Assembly (NCBI RefSeq): GCF_013170825.1 | Contig: NZ_CP033365.1 | Coordinates: 5,716,001-5,780,000 of the forward strand | Direction: 5' to 3' | Source: Mesorhizobium sp. NZP2298 | GTDB lineage: Bacteria > Pseudomonadota > Alphaproteobacteria > Rhizobiales > Rhizobiaceae | Length of the DNA stretch: 64,000 nt | Part shown: positions 45,254-53,892 of the stretch, piece by piece | Layout: the number at the start of each line of letters is the position of its first letter | Position numbering within the stretch: position 1 is the stretch's first letter | Made by a program: the position numbers and the translations under genes | Notes under the pieces: model-generated | The model's input: the letters and a program-made list of their open reading frames with translations, nothing else | The model's database searches: none | Told to the model about the DNA's origin: nothing

Positions 45254-45519
45254 GGTGTCCTCCGACAGATCGCTGCTTTTTGATGTGGCCTCATTCTTGG
45301 CCCGAATGACATATTTGTAAAATCGTTATTTTGTATCGAAGTATCGATTCTGACGATAGTCCGTAAGGGTCGTGCGGCACAAATTGCATTCGGTCATGAC
45401 ACGGTTGTGAAGCCGGATAAGTCCGCTTTGGTTACATAAGACAAATCGTTAATCTCTGACTTTTGAAAATCCAGGCTTATGATAAATTACCCTGCGATTC
45501 CGGCACCGAGGTGAAAAAG
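45254..45519. promoter_or_regulatory. divergent phnW / lysR promoter region
   Basis: A 266-base AT-rich region without other genes. The nonamer AAATCGTTA occurs at 45319-45327 (inside GTAAAATCGTTATTTTGTAT) and again at 45443-45451 (inside ACAAATCGTTAATC), close to either gene. The first box is about 65-85 bases before phnW and resembles one before phnS. The LysR start is preceded by GAGG at about 45508. These repeats are candidate LysR sites. Confidence 0.45.
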
Positions 45520-46389
45520 ATGCGCTATGTCCAGCTACGAGCCTTTCATCAAGTAGCGATCTCCGGTGGTTTTTCGCGGGCCGCCGAAGCGCTGTTCCTC
45601 ACTCAGCCGGCGATATCGGATCAGGTGCGCAAGCTGGAGGAAGAGTATGACGTGCTGCTCTTCAATCGGAACAAGAAGCAGGTCACGCTGACCCATTCGG
45701 GCCAGAAGCTGCTCGAAATAACCCACCGCATGTTCGATACCGAGCAGCAGGCGCTCGAACTTCTGACGGAGTCGCGCGCGCTGCGTTCCGGCACGCTGCG
45801 CATCGTCGCCGATGCCGCACACCATTTGCTTCATATACTCGGCAGCTTCCGGGCCCGCTATCCCGGCGTCCAGGTTTCGGTGCGCGCCGGCAACACCGAG
45901 ACGGTGATCAGCAGCCTCTACAGCTACGATGCCGATATTGGTGTCCTGGGCGAGGTGCCGACCGGGCGCGATTTCGAGGTGCTGAAACTGAATTCGACGC
46001 CGATCATCGCCTTCACCTCCATCGACCATCCGCTGTCGGGCAAGAAGTCGCTGACGCTGAAACAACTCGCGCAGGAGCCACTTGTCATGCGCGAGCGCGG
46101 TTCGAAGACGCGGCAGAAGCTCGAGGACCTGGCCGCGGCGTCGAAGGTCGAACTCAGGCCGGTGATCGAGGCGGAGGGCCGCGAAGCCGTCCGCGAGATC
46201 GTTGCCTCGGGTGCCGGCATCGGCTTTGTCTCGGCGGCCGAGTTCGGCCAGGATTCGCGTCTGGTACCGATCACCATCGACGCGCCCGAAACCTTGATGG
46301 ACGAAGCGCTGATCTGCCTGCGCGAACGCAGCGGCGGCAAGCTCGTGCGTGCCTTTCTCGATATGGCGCGCTCGATGTCGGCGGATTAA
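45520..46389 (+). CDS. LysR-family regulator, probable activator of the 2-aminoethylphosphonate genes
   Basis: A 289-residue LysR protein. ATG 45520 gives the normal N-terminus MRYVQLRAFHQVAISGGFSR; GAGG lies eight bases upstream. The helix-turn-helix continues as AAEALFLTQPAISDQVRKLE. The effector domain starts at SGTLRIVADAAHHLLHIL. It diverges from phnW, the classical LysR layout, so control of phnW-A-Y and perhaps phnSTUV is likely. Its last four bases overlap tail to tail with the stop of the FAD/GcvT gene. Confidence 0.88.
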   Translation: MRYVQLRAFHQVAISGGFSRAAEALFLTQPAISDQVRKLEEEYDVLLFNRNKKQVTLTHSGQKLLEITHRMFDTEQQALELLTESRALRSGTLRIVADAAHHLLHILGSFRARYPGVQVSVRAGNTETVISSLYSYDADIGVLGEVPTGRDFEVLKLNSTPIIAFTSIDHPLSGKKSLTLKQLAQEPLVMRERGSKTRQKLEDLAAASKVELRPVIEAEGREAVREIVASGAGIGFVSAAEFGQDSRLVPITIDAPETLMDEALICLRERSGGKLVRAFLDMARSMSAD

Positions 46390-48860
46390 GCGGCAGCCCT
46401 GATCTCTAGCGCATCCGCCTTCACCCGCTCCGACTTCGGATCGTAAGGGCTGCGCAGATGCGCCGTGGCGGCATGGCGCACGCCGGCAAGGTCGATTTCG
46501 AAACGGCCGCCCGTGAGGAACGCGGCATCGACGCCGGCTTCATTCTCGATCAGCCCGAGCGCCACCGATCGGCCGAGCGTGTGGCCGTAGGCGGCTGAGC
46601 GAACCTCGCCGACAGGCTTGTCGTCGCGCAGGATCAGTTCGCCGCCCCACAGCATCGGCTCGGCATCGTCGAGCGTGAACAGCACGATCCTTTTTGCCGG
46701 TGCCGTCGACCTTGCCTCGACCAGCCTATCGCGGCCGATGAAGCCGCCCGGCTTGTCCATGGCGACAGCGAAGCCAAGCCCGGCCTGCCAGGGATTGATA
46801 TCAGGCGTCAATTCCCTGCCCCAGGCGCGAAAACCCTTTTCGATACGCAGGGCGTCGAGCGCGTAGTAACCGGCATCGATCAGCCCAAATTCACGGCCCG
46901 CTTCATGCAGCGCCTCGTAGACGCCGACGGCGAATTCGGTCGGCACGATCAGTTCCCAGCCGAGTTCTCCGACATAGGTCATGCGATTGGCATAGGCGGT
47001 GGCGTAGCCGATATCGATCTCGCGGATGGTGGCGAAGGGGAAAACGGCATTGGAAAAGTCCGATGACGACAATTTGCCGAGGAGATTGCGCGAGCGCGGC
47101 CCCATCACAGCCAGCACCGCATAGGACGAGGTGACGTCGGTCAGGATCGCATGTGCATTGGATGGGATGTTCTTGACGATCCAGTCGGCGTCGTGGACCG
47201 CTTGCGCCGCGCCGGTGACGACAAGGAATCTTTCGGCGGCAAGCCGCATCACGGTGAGATCGCTTTCATAGCCACCGCGGGCGTTGAGCACACCGGTGTA
47301 GACGGAGGTGCCTATGGGCATATCGACATTGCCGGCGCAGATCCGGTTGAGCACCGCGCAGGCGTCGCGGCCCTGGACGAGAAGCTTGGCGAAGGAGGTC
47401 TGGTCGAAGATGGCGACGGCCTCGCGCGTCGCCTTCATTTCGCGTCTAACGGCCTCGTGCCAGTTCTGGCGGCCGAAGGCATAGTCATTCCCGGCCTTCT
47501 CTCCCGGGGCCGCGAACCAGTTGGCGCGCTCCCATCCCATCTTGGAGCCGAAGCAAGCGCCCTTGGCGGCCAGCCGGTCGTGGAGCGGCGAGCGGCGGAA
47601 CGGCCTTGCGGTGTCCAGTTCGCGGTTCGGCCAGGGCATGGCGTAGTGCAGGCCGAGCGTCTCCCTGACCCGGTCATGCAGCCAACGCGGATTGTTGTTG
47701 AAGGAGGCGAAGCGCCTGATGTCGACCGGCCAGAGATCCATGGTCGGCGCGCTGTTGACGATCCATTCGGCGAGCGCCCTGCCCGCGCCGCCGGCGCTGG
47801 CGATGCCCATTGAATTGAAGCCTGCGCCAACATAGAAATTCTTCAGCTCCGGCGCCTCGCCCAGGATGAAATTGTTGTCGGGCGTGAAGCTCTCGGGACC
47901 GTTGTAGAATTTCTTGACCTCGGCCTGCGCCAACTGCGGCACGCGGACCAGCGCGTTTTCCATCAGGATCTCGAACTGGTCCCAATTGTCAGGCAACAGC
48001 GCGAATTCGAAATTCTCGGGAATGCCGTTCATACCCCATGGCTTGGCGTGCGGTTCGAAGCCGCCCATGACCAGGCCGCCGACCTCTTCCTTGAAGTAGA
48101 TGAAGCCGTCGGGGTCACGCATGACTGGCAGGTCCGGATGCACGCCCTCGATCCGGCCGGTGACGATGTACATATGCTCGGCCGAGTGCAGTGGCACCGA
48201 GACGCCGCACATCAGTCCGACCTTGCGCGCCCATTGGCCGGCGCAGTTGACGACGATCTCAGCTGCGATGTCGCCACGATCGGTCTCGACACCACAGACG
48301 ACGCCGTTCCTGATGCTGATGCCGGTGACCTTGACCCGCTCGAAGATTTTCGCCCCGCGGTTGCGCGCGCCCTTGGCCAGCGATTGCGTCAGATCCGTTG
48401 GATTGGCCTTGCCGTCGCCCGGCAACCAGACGGCGCCGACCAGATCGTCCGTCGCCATCACCGGCCATAGATTTCCGGCTTCCCTGGGCGAGATGACATC
48501 GATCTCCACCCCTTGAGCACGGGCCGAAGCGGCCGTGCGCTTCAGCACTGTCATCCGGTCGGCGGTACGCGCCACCGACAGCGAACCGCAATTCCTCCAG
48601 CCGGTGGCGAGACCGGTCTCGGCCTCTAGTTCGCTGTAGAGCTGCGTGGAATAGCGGATCAGGCTGGTCATGTTGGAGTGGCTGCGCAACTGCCCGACCA
48701 GGCCGGCGGCATGCCAGGTGGTGCCGCCGCTAAGTTGGCCCTGCTCGAGCAGGACAACATCGGTCCAACCAAGCTTGGTCAGATGATAGGCGACCGAACA
48801 GCCGATGATGCCGCCGCCGACAATGACGACACGTGCCTGGGTTGGAAATTCATGTGCCAT
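46386..48860 (-). CDS. FAD-dependent oxidoreductase fused to a GcvT-like domain (dimethylglycine/sarcosine dehydrogenase type)
   Basis: An 824-residue two-part protein. The N-terminal half is a DAO-type flavoprotein (VVIVGGGIIGCSVAYHL at about residues 11-27); His50 in GGTTWHAAGLV matches the His that binds FAD covalently in dimethylglycine dehydrogenase. From about residue 430 it is a GcvT/aminomethyltransferase fold that would bind tetrahydrofolate (LRIEKGFRAWGRELTPD and MDKPGGFIGRD). It should oxidatively demethylate an N-methyl amine and hand the one-carbon unit to folate. It lies downstream of a DeoR gene on the same strand. The substrate may be an N-methylated glycine or, given the neighbours, an N-methylated aminophosphonate (inference). 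Confidence 0.88.
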   Translation of the reverse strand: MAHEFPTQARVVIVGGGIIGCSVAYHLTKLGWTDVVLLEQGQLSGGTTWHAAGLVGQLRSHSNMTSLIRYSTQLYSELEAETGLATGWRNCGSLSVARTADRMTVLKRTAASARAQGVEIDVISPREAGNLWPVMATDDLVGAVWLPGDGKANPTDLTQSLAKGARNRGAKIFERVKVTGISIRNGVVCGVETDRGDIAAEIVVNCAGQWARKVGLMCGVSVPLHSAEHMYIVTGRIEGVHPDLPVMRDPDGFIYFKEEVGGLVMGGFEPHAKPWGMNGIPENFEFALLPDNWDQFEILMENALVRVPQLAQAEVKKFYNGPESFTPDNNFILGEAPELKNFYVGAGFNSMGIASAGGAGRALAEWIVNSAPTMDLWPVDIRRFASFNNNPRWLHDRVRETLGLHYAMPWPNRELDTARPFRRSPLHDRLAAKGACFGSKMGWERANWFAAPGEKAGNDYAFGRQNWHEAVRREMKATREAVAIFDQTSFAKLLVQGRDACAVLNRICAGNVDMPIGTSVYTGVLNARGGYESDLTVMRLAAERFLVVTGAAQAVHDADWIVKNIPSNAHAILTDVTSSYAVLAVMGPRSRNLLGKLSSSDFSNAVFPFATIREIDIGYATAYANRMTYVGELGWELIVPTEFAVGVYEALHEAGREFGLIDAGYYALDALRIEKGFRAWGRELTPDINPWQAGLGFAVAMDKPGGFIGRDRLVEARSTAPAKRIVLFTLDDAEPMLWGGELILRDDKPVGEVRSAAYGHTLGRSVALGLIENEAGVDAAFLTGGRFEIDLAGVRHAATAHLRSPYDPKSERVKADALEIRAAA

Positions 48861-48905
48861 GAGCGGTCCGCCACGTGAGGAATGGCCGGCACACTATCAC
48901 AGGAA

Positions 48906-48941
48906 GGTCAAATATCAACTCAAAAAGTCACAAAATATCAC
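48906..48941. promoter_or_regulatory. candidate DeoR operator: repeated GTCA...ATATCA boxes
   Basis: In the 77-base gap before the FAD/GcvT gene, GGTCAAATATCAAC (48906-48919) and GTCACAAAATATCAC (48927-48941) form an imperfect direct repeat about 20 bases apart. DeoR-family proteins often bind such repeats. The region is AT-rich and would hold the promoter of the FAD/GcvT gene. Confidence 0.4.
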
Positions 48942-49732
48942 ATCAATATCGCCACGATGAGTCCGGGGCCCTTTTTCGAAAGCGCTTCGACAAGCGCCGG
49001 TTCGGGACTGGCGTCGACGATCACGCCGGCGGCGCGGTCGAAGTTTGGAATCCTGAGCGGCGTCAGCTTGCCGAACTTGCTGCTGTCGAGCACGAAATAG
49101 GCCCTGCCTGCGAGCGCGATCATGCGGCCACGTTGCTCGGCCCCGGCGCGAGTGAAGTCGGTCACCTCTCCGTCCGGCGACAGGGCACCGCCGCCCAGAA
49201 AGGCGATGTCGACGCGAAAGCGGGACATGGCATCGAGCGTGTCGATGCCGAAAGCCGCTTCCTCGCCCGGATCGATCTCGCCACCCAGCATGTGCACGCG
49301 CATGCCGGGGACATGGCACAGATGCAGCGCGATCTTCAGGCTGGCGGTGCAGATGGTGAGATCGCGCAGCCCGGCCATGGCTTGCGCGACGGCAAAAGTG
49401 GTGGTGCCGGAATCGAGGAAGACAACCATTCCGTCCTTGATCAGGCCGGCGGCGGCCTTGCCGATTGCAGCCTTGCCTGGGGTATTTTCCTGGCTGCGCA
49501 GGCTCATCGCCGGTTCACTCGGCTCGAAGCGGGCGGCACCGCCATGCACGATGCCGAGCCTGCCCTGGTCCGCAAGCAGCTTCAAATCGCGCCGGATGGT
49601 TTCGCGCGAGACATCGAAGAACTCGGCCAGTTCGGCGACGCTGACGGAACCCTGGGCGCTCAGCCGCCTGAGGATCTCGTCGTGGCGGCGCGGGGCAAGG
49701 GCGCGCGCCGGCAAGTGACTGACGGGAGACAT
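48938..49732 (-). CDS. DeoR-family transcriptional regulator
   Basis: A 264-residue DeoR protein. ATG 49732 is chosen because GCGAGGATCGCC supplies a ribosome site; an ATG seven codons earlier has none. The N-terminal winged helix reads RRHDEILRRLSAQGSVSVAE followed by FFDVSRETIRRDLKLLADQG, and the sugar-isomerase-like sensor domain shows MVVFLDSGTTTFAVAQAM and VDIAFLGGGALSPDG. It probably represses the FAD/GcvT gene 77 bases downstream; the effector may be a phosphorylated compound, as for most DeoR proteins. Confidence 0.9.
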   Translation of the reverse strand: MSPVSHLPARALAPRRHDEILRRLSAQGSVSVAELAEFFDVSRETIRRDLKLLADQGRLGIVHGGAARFEPSEPAMSLRSQENTPGKAAIGKAAAGLIKDGMVVFLDSGTTTFAVAQAMAGLRDLTICTASLKIALHLCHVPGMRVHMLGGEIDPGEEAAFGIDTLDAMSRFRVDIAFLGGGALSPDGEVTDFTRAGAEQRGRMIALAGRAYFVLDSSKFGKLTPLRIPNFDRAAGVIVDASPEPALVEALSKKGPGLIVAILM

Positions 49733-49818
49733 GGCGATCCTCGCGGAGGGCATTGATGTTGCAATATGTGGCAGCGAACGGATATTGACGCAACTGCACC
49801 TGGCGTTCCGGTATTTGA

Positions 49819-50526
49819 TCAGCCCTCGGCGCTGCCTGTCGAGGCTCGTATTTTTCGCGACAGACCGCCGCCCTCTATCGCTTTGACGAGCGTCTCGCTT
49901 CCTTCGCCCAGATGCCGCCGCAGAATACTTACGGCCGTCTCGCCGTCTCGCCGGCGGCAGGCGGCCAACAGGTCGCGATGCTCGCTCTGCGAGCGCGTAC
50001 GATAGTCGAGGTTCGACAAGAGGATGCGGACATAGCGATCGGCGGCGTTGTGATGCGCCTCGATCAGGCCGAGCAGACGCTGGTTGCCGCAGGCATTGTA
50101 GAGCGACAGATGAAAGGTGCGGTTCAGGACACCCCAGCGGCCGACATTGCGCTCCGCATCGATCTGATCGAGCGCCTGTTCGGCCTCATCGAGCTTGCTG
50201 TCCGACAAAGCCAGCACGGACAGCCGCAGCGCTTCGCATTCGAGCAATTCGCGCACAGCGTAGATCTCGCTGATTTCGGCGCCGTCCATCCGGGCGACAT
50301 GCGCTCCCTTGGTCGGATGGATGGAGACAATGCCCTCCGCCTCCAATTGGCGAAGGGCGTCTCGAATCGGCATGCGGCTGAAGCCGAACTGCTCGGCCAA
50401 GTCGTCCTGGCGCAGCGTGGTTCCCGCCTTCAGCGTCCCGCTGGCTATGGCCTCGCGCAGGACATTGGCAACCTGCTCCGCCACGGTCTGCGGCCTCTCA
50501 ATCAGGCCTTCGGAAAATCCGCGCAA
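49819..50526 (-). CDS. GntR-family regulator (FadR subfamily, FCD domain)
   Basis: A 235-residue GntR protein beginning at TTG 50526, supported by GGGAG six bases upstream; no ATG or GTG gives a full helix-turn-helix. The N-terminal domain reads AEQVANVLREAIASGTLKAG followed by LAEQFGFSRMPIRDALRQLE, and the FCD domain has ELLECEALRLSVLAL, FHLSLYNACGN and EHRDLLAACRRRD, with the metal-binding His positions. It lies downstream of eutE on the same strand and could add a second layer of control to the ectoine genes. A dyad lies 45 bases upstream of its start. Confidence 0.88.
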   Translation of the reverse strand: MRGFSEGLIERPQTVAEQVANVLREAIASGTLKAGTTLRQDDLAEQFGFSRMPIRDALRQLEAEGIVSIHPTKGAHVARMDGAEISEIYAVRELLECEALRLSVLALSDSKLDEAEQALDQIDAERNVGRWGVLNRTFHLSLYNACGNQRLLGLIEAHHNAADRYVRILLSNLDYRTRSQSEHRDLLAACRRRDGETAVSILRRHLGEGSETLVKAIEGGGLSRKIRASTGSAEG

Positions 50527-50570
50527 TCGATGCTCCCACCTCGGATGGCATCAGCCTAGTGGAAAAGCAT

Positions 50571-50590
50571 CGAGGATATAAGTATCCTCG
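50571..50590. promoter_or_regulatory. candidate GntR operator dyad CGAGGATA-N4-TATCCTCG
   Basis: A perfect eight-base inverted repeat with a four-base spacer lies in the 98-base gap between eutE and the GntR gene, 45 bases before the GntR start. It is suited to autoregulation by a dimeric GntR protein. A hairpin in the eutE message is the alternative reading; no T-run follows. Confidence 0.45.
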
Positions 50591-50624
50591 TGTACAGGAT
50601 TGGGCTTGGCCGGGAACCGCTTGA

Positions 50625-51635
50625 TCAATCGACCTGCACAGCAACCACCGCCGCGCAATCGCCGGCCTTGACCAGGCCGGGAAAATGCCGCGCCGCGAGC
50701 ATGCCCGACATTTTTGCCCGAATCTCCTGCGGAACGATGCCGGTGCGGCCGGTAGAATGGATGCGCGCCAGAACCGAGCCTTCCTGGACGGGCTCGCCGA
50801 GATCGACCATGGTCTCGATCATGCCGTCGTCCTCGGCGAAAGAGAAGCAATCGCCGGACGGCATGTCCAGCCATTGAGTTCTACCCTTCTGGACCGCACC
50901 AGCAACAATGCCGGCGTGGCGCAGCACATTGAGAATGCCGCGCCGCGCGATCCGCACCGTTTGCGCGCGTGAGGTGCCGCCGCCGCCAAGCTCGGTGCTG
51001 ACGAAGACCTTGCCCATTTCCTCCGCTGCCGTGTCGTACATGCCGACGGCATCGATCTCGATCATGCGCATCGAGAACGGGGCAGAGAATGCCGCCACCG
51101 CATCGAAGGCTTTCTGCTCGAGCGCCTTGTCGGGCACAGTGTGCGCGGCGCAGAACGGGACGAAGTCCAGCGTCTTTCCACCAGAGTGAAAGTCGAACAC
51201 GATGTCGGCGCGGGGCAGCAATTCACGCTGGAAATAGTCGGCGATCTTCTCGGTCACCGTACCATCCGGCCGGCCGGGAAAGCTGCGGTTCATGTTGCCC
51301 TTGTCGATCGGCGACGTCCGCGTGCCGGCTCTGAAAGCCGGATAGTTCATTGCCGGCACGATGATCACCGTGCCGCTGACTTGCGCGGGATCGAGCGTAC
51401 GGGCGAGATCGTAGAGCGCCAGCGGCCCTTCATACTCGTCGCCATGGTTGCCGCCGGAAAGCAACGCCGCCGGTCCCTTGCCGTTGCGGATGACGCAGAT
51501 CGGGATCATCACCGAACCCCACGCAGAGTCGTCTCGGCTGTAGGGCAGGCGCAGGAAACCATGCTGGACACCGTCGCGGTCGAAATCGACGGTCGGTGCA
51601 ATCGGCGACGGTCGGAGGCTGGACAGCGGGCTCAA
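50625..51635 (-). CDS. eutE: N-alpha-acetyl-L-2,4-diaminobutyrate deacetylase EutE/DoeB
   Basis: A 336-residue zinc deacetylase of the succinylglutamate desuccinylase/aspartoacylase family. Metal-site features are LLSGGNHGDEYEGP near the N-terminus and DIVFDFHSGGKTLDFVPF. It removes acetate from N-alpha-acetyl-diaminobutyrate made by the ectoine hydrolase EutD. TTG 51635, overlapping the eutD stop as TTGA, is the likely start because DoeB homologues begin shortly before the IAPTVDFDRDGVQHGFL region; no ATG exists before VMIPICV. The start is therefore less certain than the identity. Confidence 0.88.
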   Translation of the reverse strand: MSPLSSLRPSPIAPTVDFDRDGVQHGFLRLPYSRDDSAWGSVMIPICVIRNGKGPAALLSGGNHGDEYEGPLALYDLARTLDPAQVSGTVIIVPAMNYPAFRAGTRTSPIDKGNMNRSFPGRPDGTVTEKIADYFQRELLPRADIVFDFHSGGKTLDFVPFCAAHTVPDKALEQKAFDAVAAFSAPFSMRMIEIDAVGMYDTAAEEMGKVFVSTELGGGGTSRAQTVRIARRGILNVLRHAGIVAGAVQKGRTQWLDMPSGDCFSFAEDDGMIETMVDLGEPVQEGSVLARIHSTGRTGIVPQEIRAKMSGMLAARHFPGLVKAGDCAAVVAVQVD

Positions 51636-52810
51636 TTCTTCACCACCAGTTTGCGCGGCACATTGGCCAGACACTCTACACCGGTTTCGGTGATCAAGAT
51701 GGATTCGGTGATTTCCAGACCCATCGTCTCCAGCCACAAGCCGGTCATGAAATGGAAGGTCATTCCGGGCTTGAGTTCGGTGCGGTCGCCGGGGCGCAGG
51801 CTCATGGTGCGCTCGCCCCAATCCGGCGGATAGGATAGGCCGATCGAGTAGCCGGTGCGGTTGTCCTTGACGATGCCGTACTTTTTCAGGACGGCGAAGA
51901 AGGCGTTGGCAATGTCCTCGCAGGCATTGCCGGGCTTTGCGGCCGCAAGCCCCGCCTCCATGCCTTCCAGCGTCGCTTTCTCGGCATCGAGAAATTCCTG
52001 CGTCGGTTTGCCGAGGAACACGGTGCGCGACAGCGGGCAATGGTAGCGCTTGTAGCAGCCGGCGATCTCGAAGAAGGTACCCTCGCCCCGCTTCATCGGC
52101 TGGTCGTCCCAGGTCAGGTGCGGCGCCGAAGCGTCCACGCCCGACGGCAGCAGCGGCACGATCGCCGGATAGTCGCCGCCAATACCGTCGACGCCGCGCG
52201 TGCCGGCATCATAGATCTCGGCGACGAGATCGCATTTGCGCATGCCGACTTCGATCTTGTCGACGATGCGCTGATGCATGGCTTCGACGATACGGGCGGC
52301 GTTGCGCATATAGTCGATCTCGGTCGGACTCTTCACCGCGCGCTGCCAGTTGACCAGCGCGGTGGCATCGACGAAGCGGGCATTGGGCAGATGCTTCTGC
52401 AGCGAGGCGAAGGCGGCGGCCGAGAACCAGTAATTGTCCATCTCGACGCCGATGGTGAGCTTGCCCCAGCCGCGATCGGCAAGCACGCTCGACAGGAAAT
52501 CCATCGGATGCCGCTCGGTCGACTGCACATAATGGTCGGCATAGCCGACGATGTTGTCATGCGCGAGATAGGCGGTTCGCTTGGCGCCATTGGCATCCTG
52601 GCCTCGGCCATACCAAACCGGCTCGCCCGAAGGCGGCACGATGACCGCCTGGTGCACATAGAACGACCAGCCGTCATAACCGGTCAGCCAGGCCATGTTG
52701 GAGGGGTCGCTGACAACAAGGAGATCGACGCCCCTGACCTCCATGGCTTTCCGCGTTTTCGCGAGGCGATCGGCAAATTCGCCGCGCGAGAATTTCAGGT
52801 TTGGTTGCAT
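51632..52810 (-). CDS. eutD: ectoine hydrolase EutD/DoeA (M24/creatinase-like fold)
   Basis: A 392-residue protein with an N-terminal creatinase-like domain (FADRLAKTRKAMEVRGVDLL, then SNMAWLTGYDGWSFYVHQAV) and a C-terminal M24 pita-bread domain (VRKCDLVAEIYDAG-like GMRKCDLVAEIYDAGTRG, GEGTFFEIAGCYKRYHCPLS and GYSIGLSYPPDWGE). It opens the ectoine ring to N-acetyl-diaminobutyrate. ATG 52810 follows GAGGACCAAGAAC. Its stop overlaps the eutE start. Confidence 0.92.
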   Translation of the reverse strand: MQPNLKFSRGEFADRLAKTRKAMEVRGVDLLVVSDPSNMAWLTGYDGWSFYVHQAVIVPPSGEPVWYGRGQDANGAKRTAYLAHDNIVGYADHYVQSTERHPMDFLSSVLADRGWGKLTIGVEMDNYWFSAAAFASLQKHLPNARFVDATALVNWQRAVKSPTEIDYMRNAARIVEAMHQRIVDKIEVGMRKCDLVAEIYDAGTRGVDGIGGDYPAIVPLLPSGVDASAPHLTWDDQPMKRGEGTFFEIAGCYKRYHCPLSRTVFLGKPTQEFLDAEKATLEGMEAGLAAAKPGNACEDIANAFFAVLKKYGIVKDNRTGYSIGLSYPPDWGERTMSLRPGDRTELKPGMTFHFMTGLWLETMGLEITESILITETGVECLANVPRKLVVKN

Positions 52811-52839
52811 GTTCTTGGTCCTCGTTTGTTGGAGCTTGC

Positions 52840-52885
52840 GCATGATCTTTTTCGGAAAACCGGTTTCCACTTTTCCGGATCATGC
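52840..52885. repeat. Rhizobiales palindromic repeat between eutC and eutD
   Basis: GCATGATC (52840-52847) and GATCATGC (52878-52885) enclose an inner inverted part with CGGAAAACCGG and CCACTTTTCCGG. This form, ATGATC...GGAAAACCGGTTTCC...GGATCAT, is familiar from intergenic regions of many Rhizobiales genomes. It lies in the 89-base eutC-eutD gap and may act as a transcript-stabilising or processing site. Confidence 0.7.
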
Positions 52886-52899
52886 TCCAGCGACCCGCA

Positions 52900-53892
52900 T
52901 CAGCTTTCAAAAATGGTTCCGGAGTTGGTCGCCAGCGCGCGGTCGCGGGCGAGCGCGGCTATCGCGGTGTCCTGCACGCCAGTGCCGGTCAAGTCGGCGA
53001 TGGTGATGTCGCTGGCCGAGCGCCGGCCATGTTTGACGCCGGCGATGATCTGGCCGAGTTCGATGACTTCAGCATCAGCCGCCATCACTCCCGCCGCGAT
53101 TGCATGGTGGAGTTCGCCCAGCCGCCGTGTTTGGTGGGCGCTATCAGCGACATAGAGATCGGCCATGCGCAGGATCGCAGGCGCGATCTCGTTCTTTTGC
53201 TCGGCATCCGAGCCCATGGCGGTGATGTGCTGCCCGGCGGCGACGAAGCCGGCCTTGATCAACGGCTCGGTCGACGGCGTGGTGGTAACGATGATGTCGG
53301 CGCCGGCAACGGCGCTTGCCGCGTCGGGCTCGGCGCGCACGACGATGCCCAGTCTTTCGCGCAAGCAGGCAGCAGTCGCTTCGGCCTTGCTGGCATCGCG
53401 CGCCCAGATGCGTGCTTCCTCGATCGGCCTGACAAGGCGCAATGCTTCCAATTGCAGACCTGCCTGCAAACCGGCGCCGAAAATCGCCGCCACGGTGGAG
53501 TCTTCGCGCGACAGATGCTTCGCCGCGACCGCGCCTGCCGCAGCGGTGCGGACATCTGTCAGGTAGCCATTGTCGAGCAGCAGCGCCTCGACCACACCCG
53601 TGTTTGCCGAAAGCAGTACCATCATGCCGCCACCGCTCGGCAGGCCGAGCTTCGGATTGTCGAAGAAGCCGGAGCTGATCTTAACGGCGAAGCCGTCGAT
53701 ACCGGGTACGTACGCGGACTTTACGTCGACCTCGCCGCGATGCTCGGGGATATCGAGCCGCAGGATCGGCGGCATCGCCACCGGCAAGGTAGCGAGCGCG
53801 CGAAAAGCGTTTTCGACGCAGGCAATGGCGTCGAGGTCGAGCATCACGATCTTGCGCAGTTCTCTCTCGATGAGGATCGTCATCCGGCTCAT
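52900..53892 (-). CDS. eutC: ectoine/hydroxyectoine utilisation protein EutC (ornithine cyclodeaminase family)
   Basis: A 330-residue member of the ornithine cyclodeaminase/mu-crystallin family. The NAD-binding part reads TVAAIFGAGLQAGLQLEALR and the substrate part has VDVKSAYVPGIDGFAVKISSGF. EutA, EutB and EutC are proposed together to convert hydroxyectoine to ectoine; the individual steps are not settled. Its start overlaps the eutB stop as ATGA. Confidence 0.9.
   Translation of the reverse strand: MSRMTILIERELRKIVMLDLDAIACVENAFRALATLPVAMPPILRLDIPEHRGEVDVKSAYVPGIDGFAVKISSGFFDNPKLGLPSGGGMMVLLSANTGVVEALLLDNGYLTDVRTAAAGAVAAKHLSREDSTVAAIFGAGLQAGLQLEALRLVRPIEEARIWARDASKAEATAACLRERLGIVVRAEPDAASAVAGADIIVTTTPSTEPLIKAGFVAAGQHITAMGSDAEQKNEIAPAILRMADLYVADSAHQTRRLGELHHAIAAGVMAADAEVIELGQIIAGVKHGRRSASDITIADLTGTGVQDTAIAALARDRALATNSGTIFES

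Noticed and set aside
50571-50590. Dyad as a Rho-independent terminator of eutE
   Set aside because: No T-run follows on the transcribed strand and the stem is not especially GC-rich; an operator is at least as likely.
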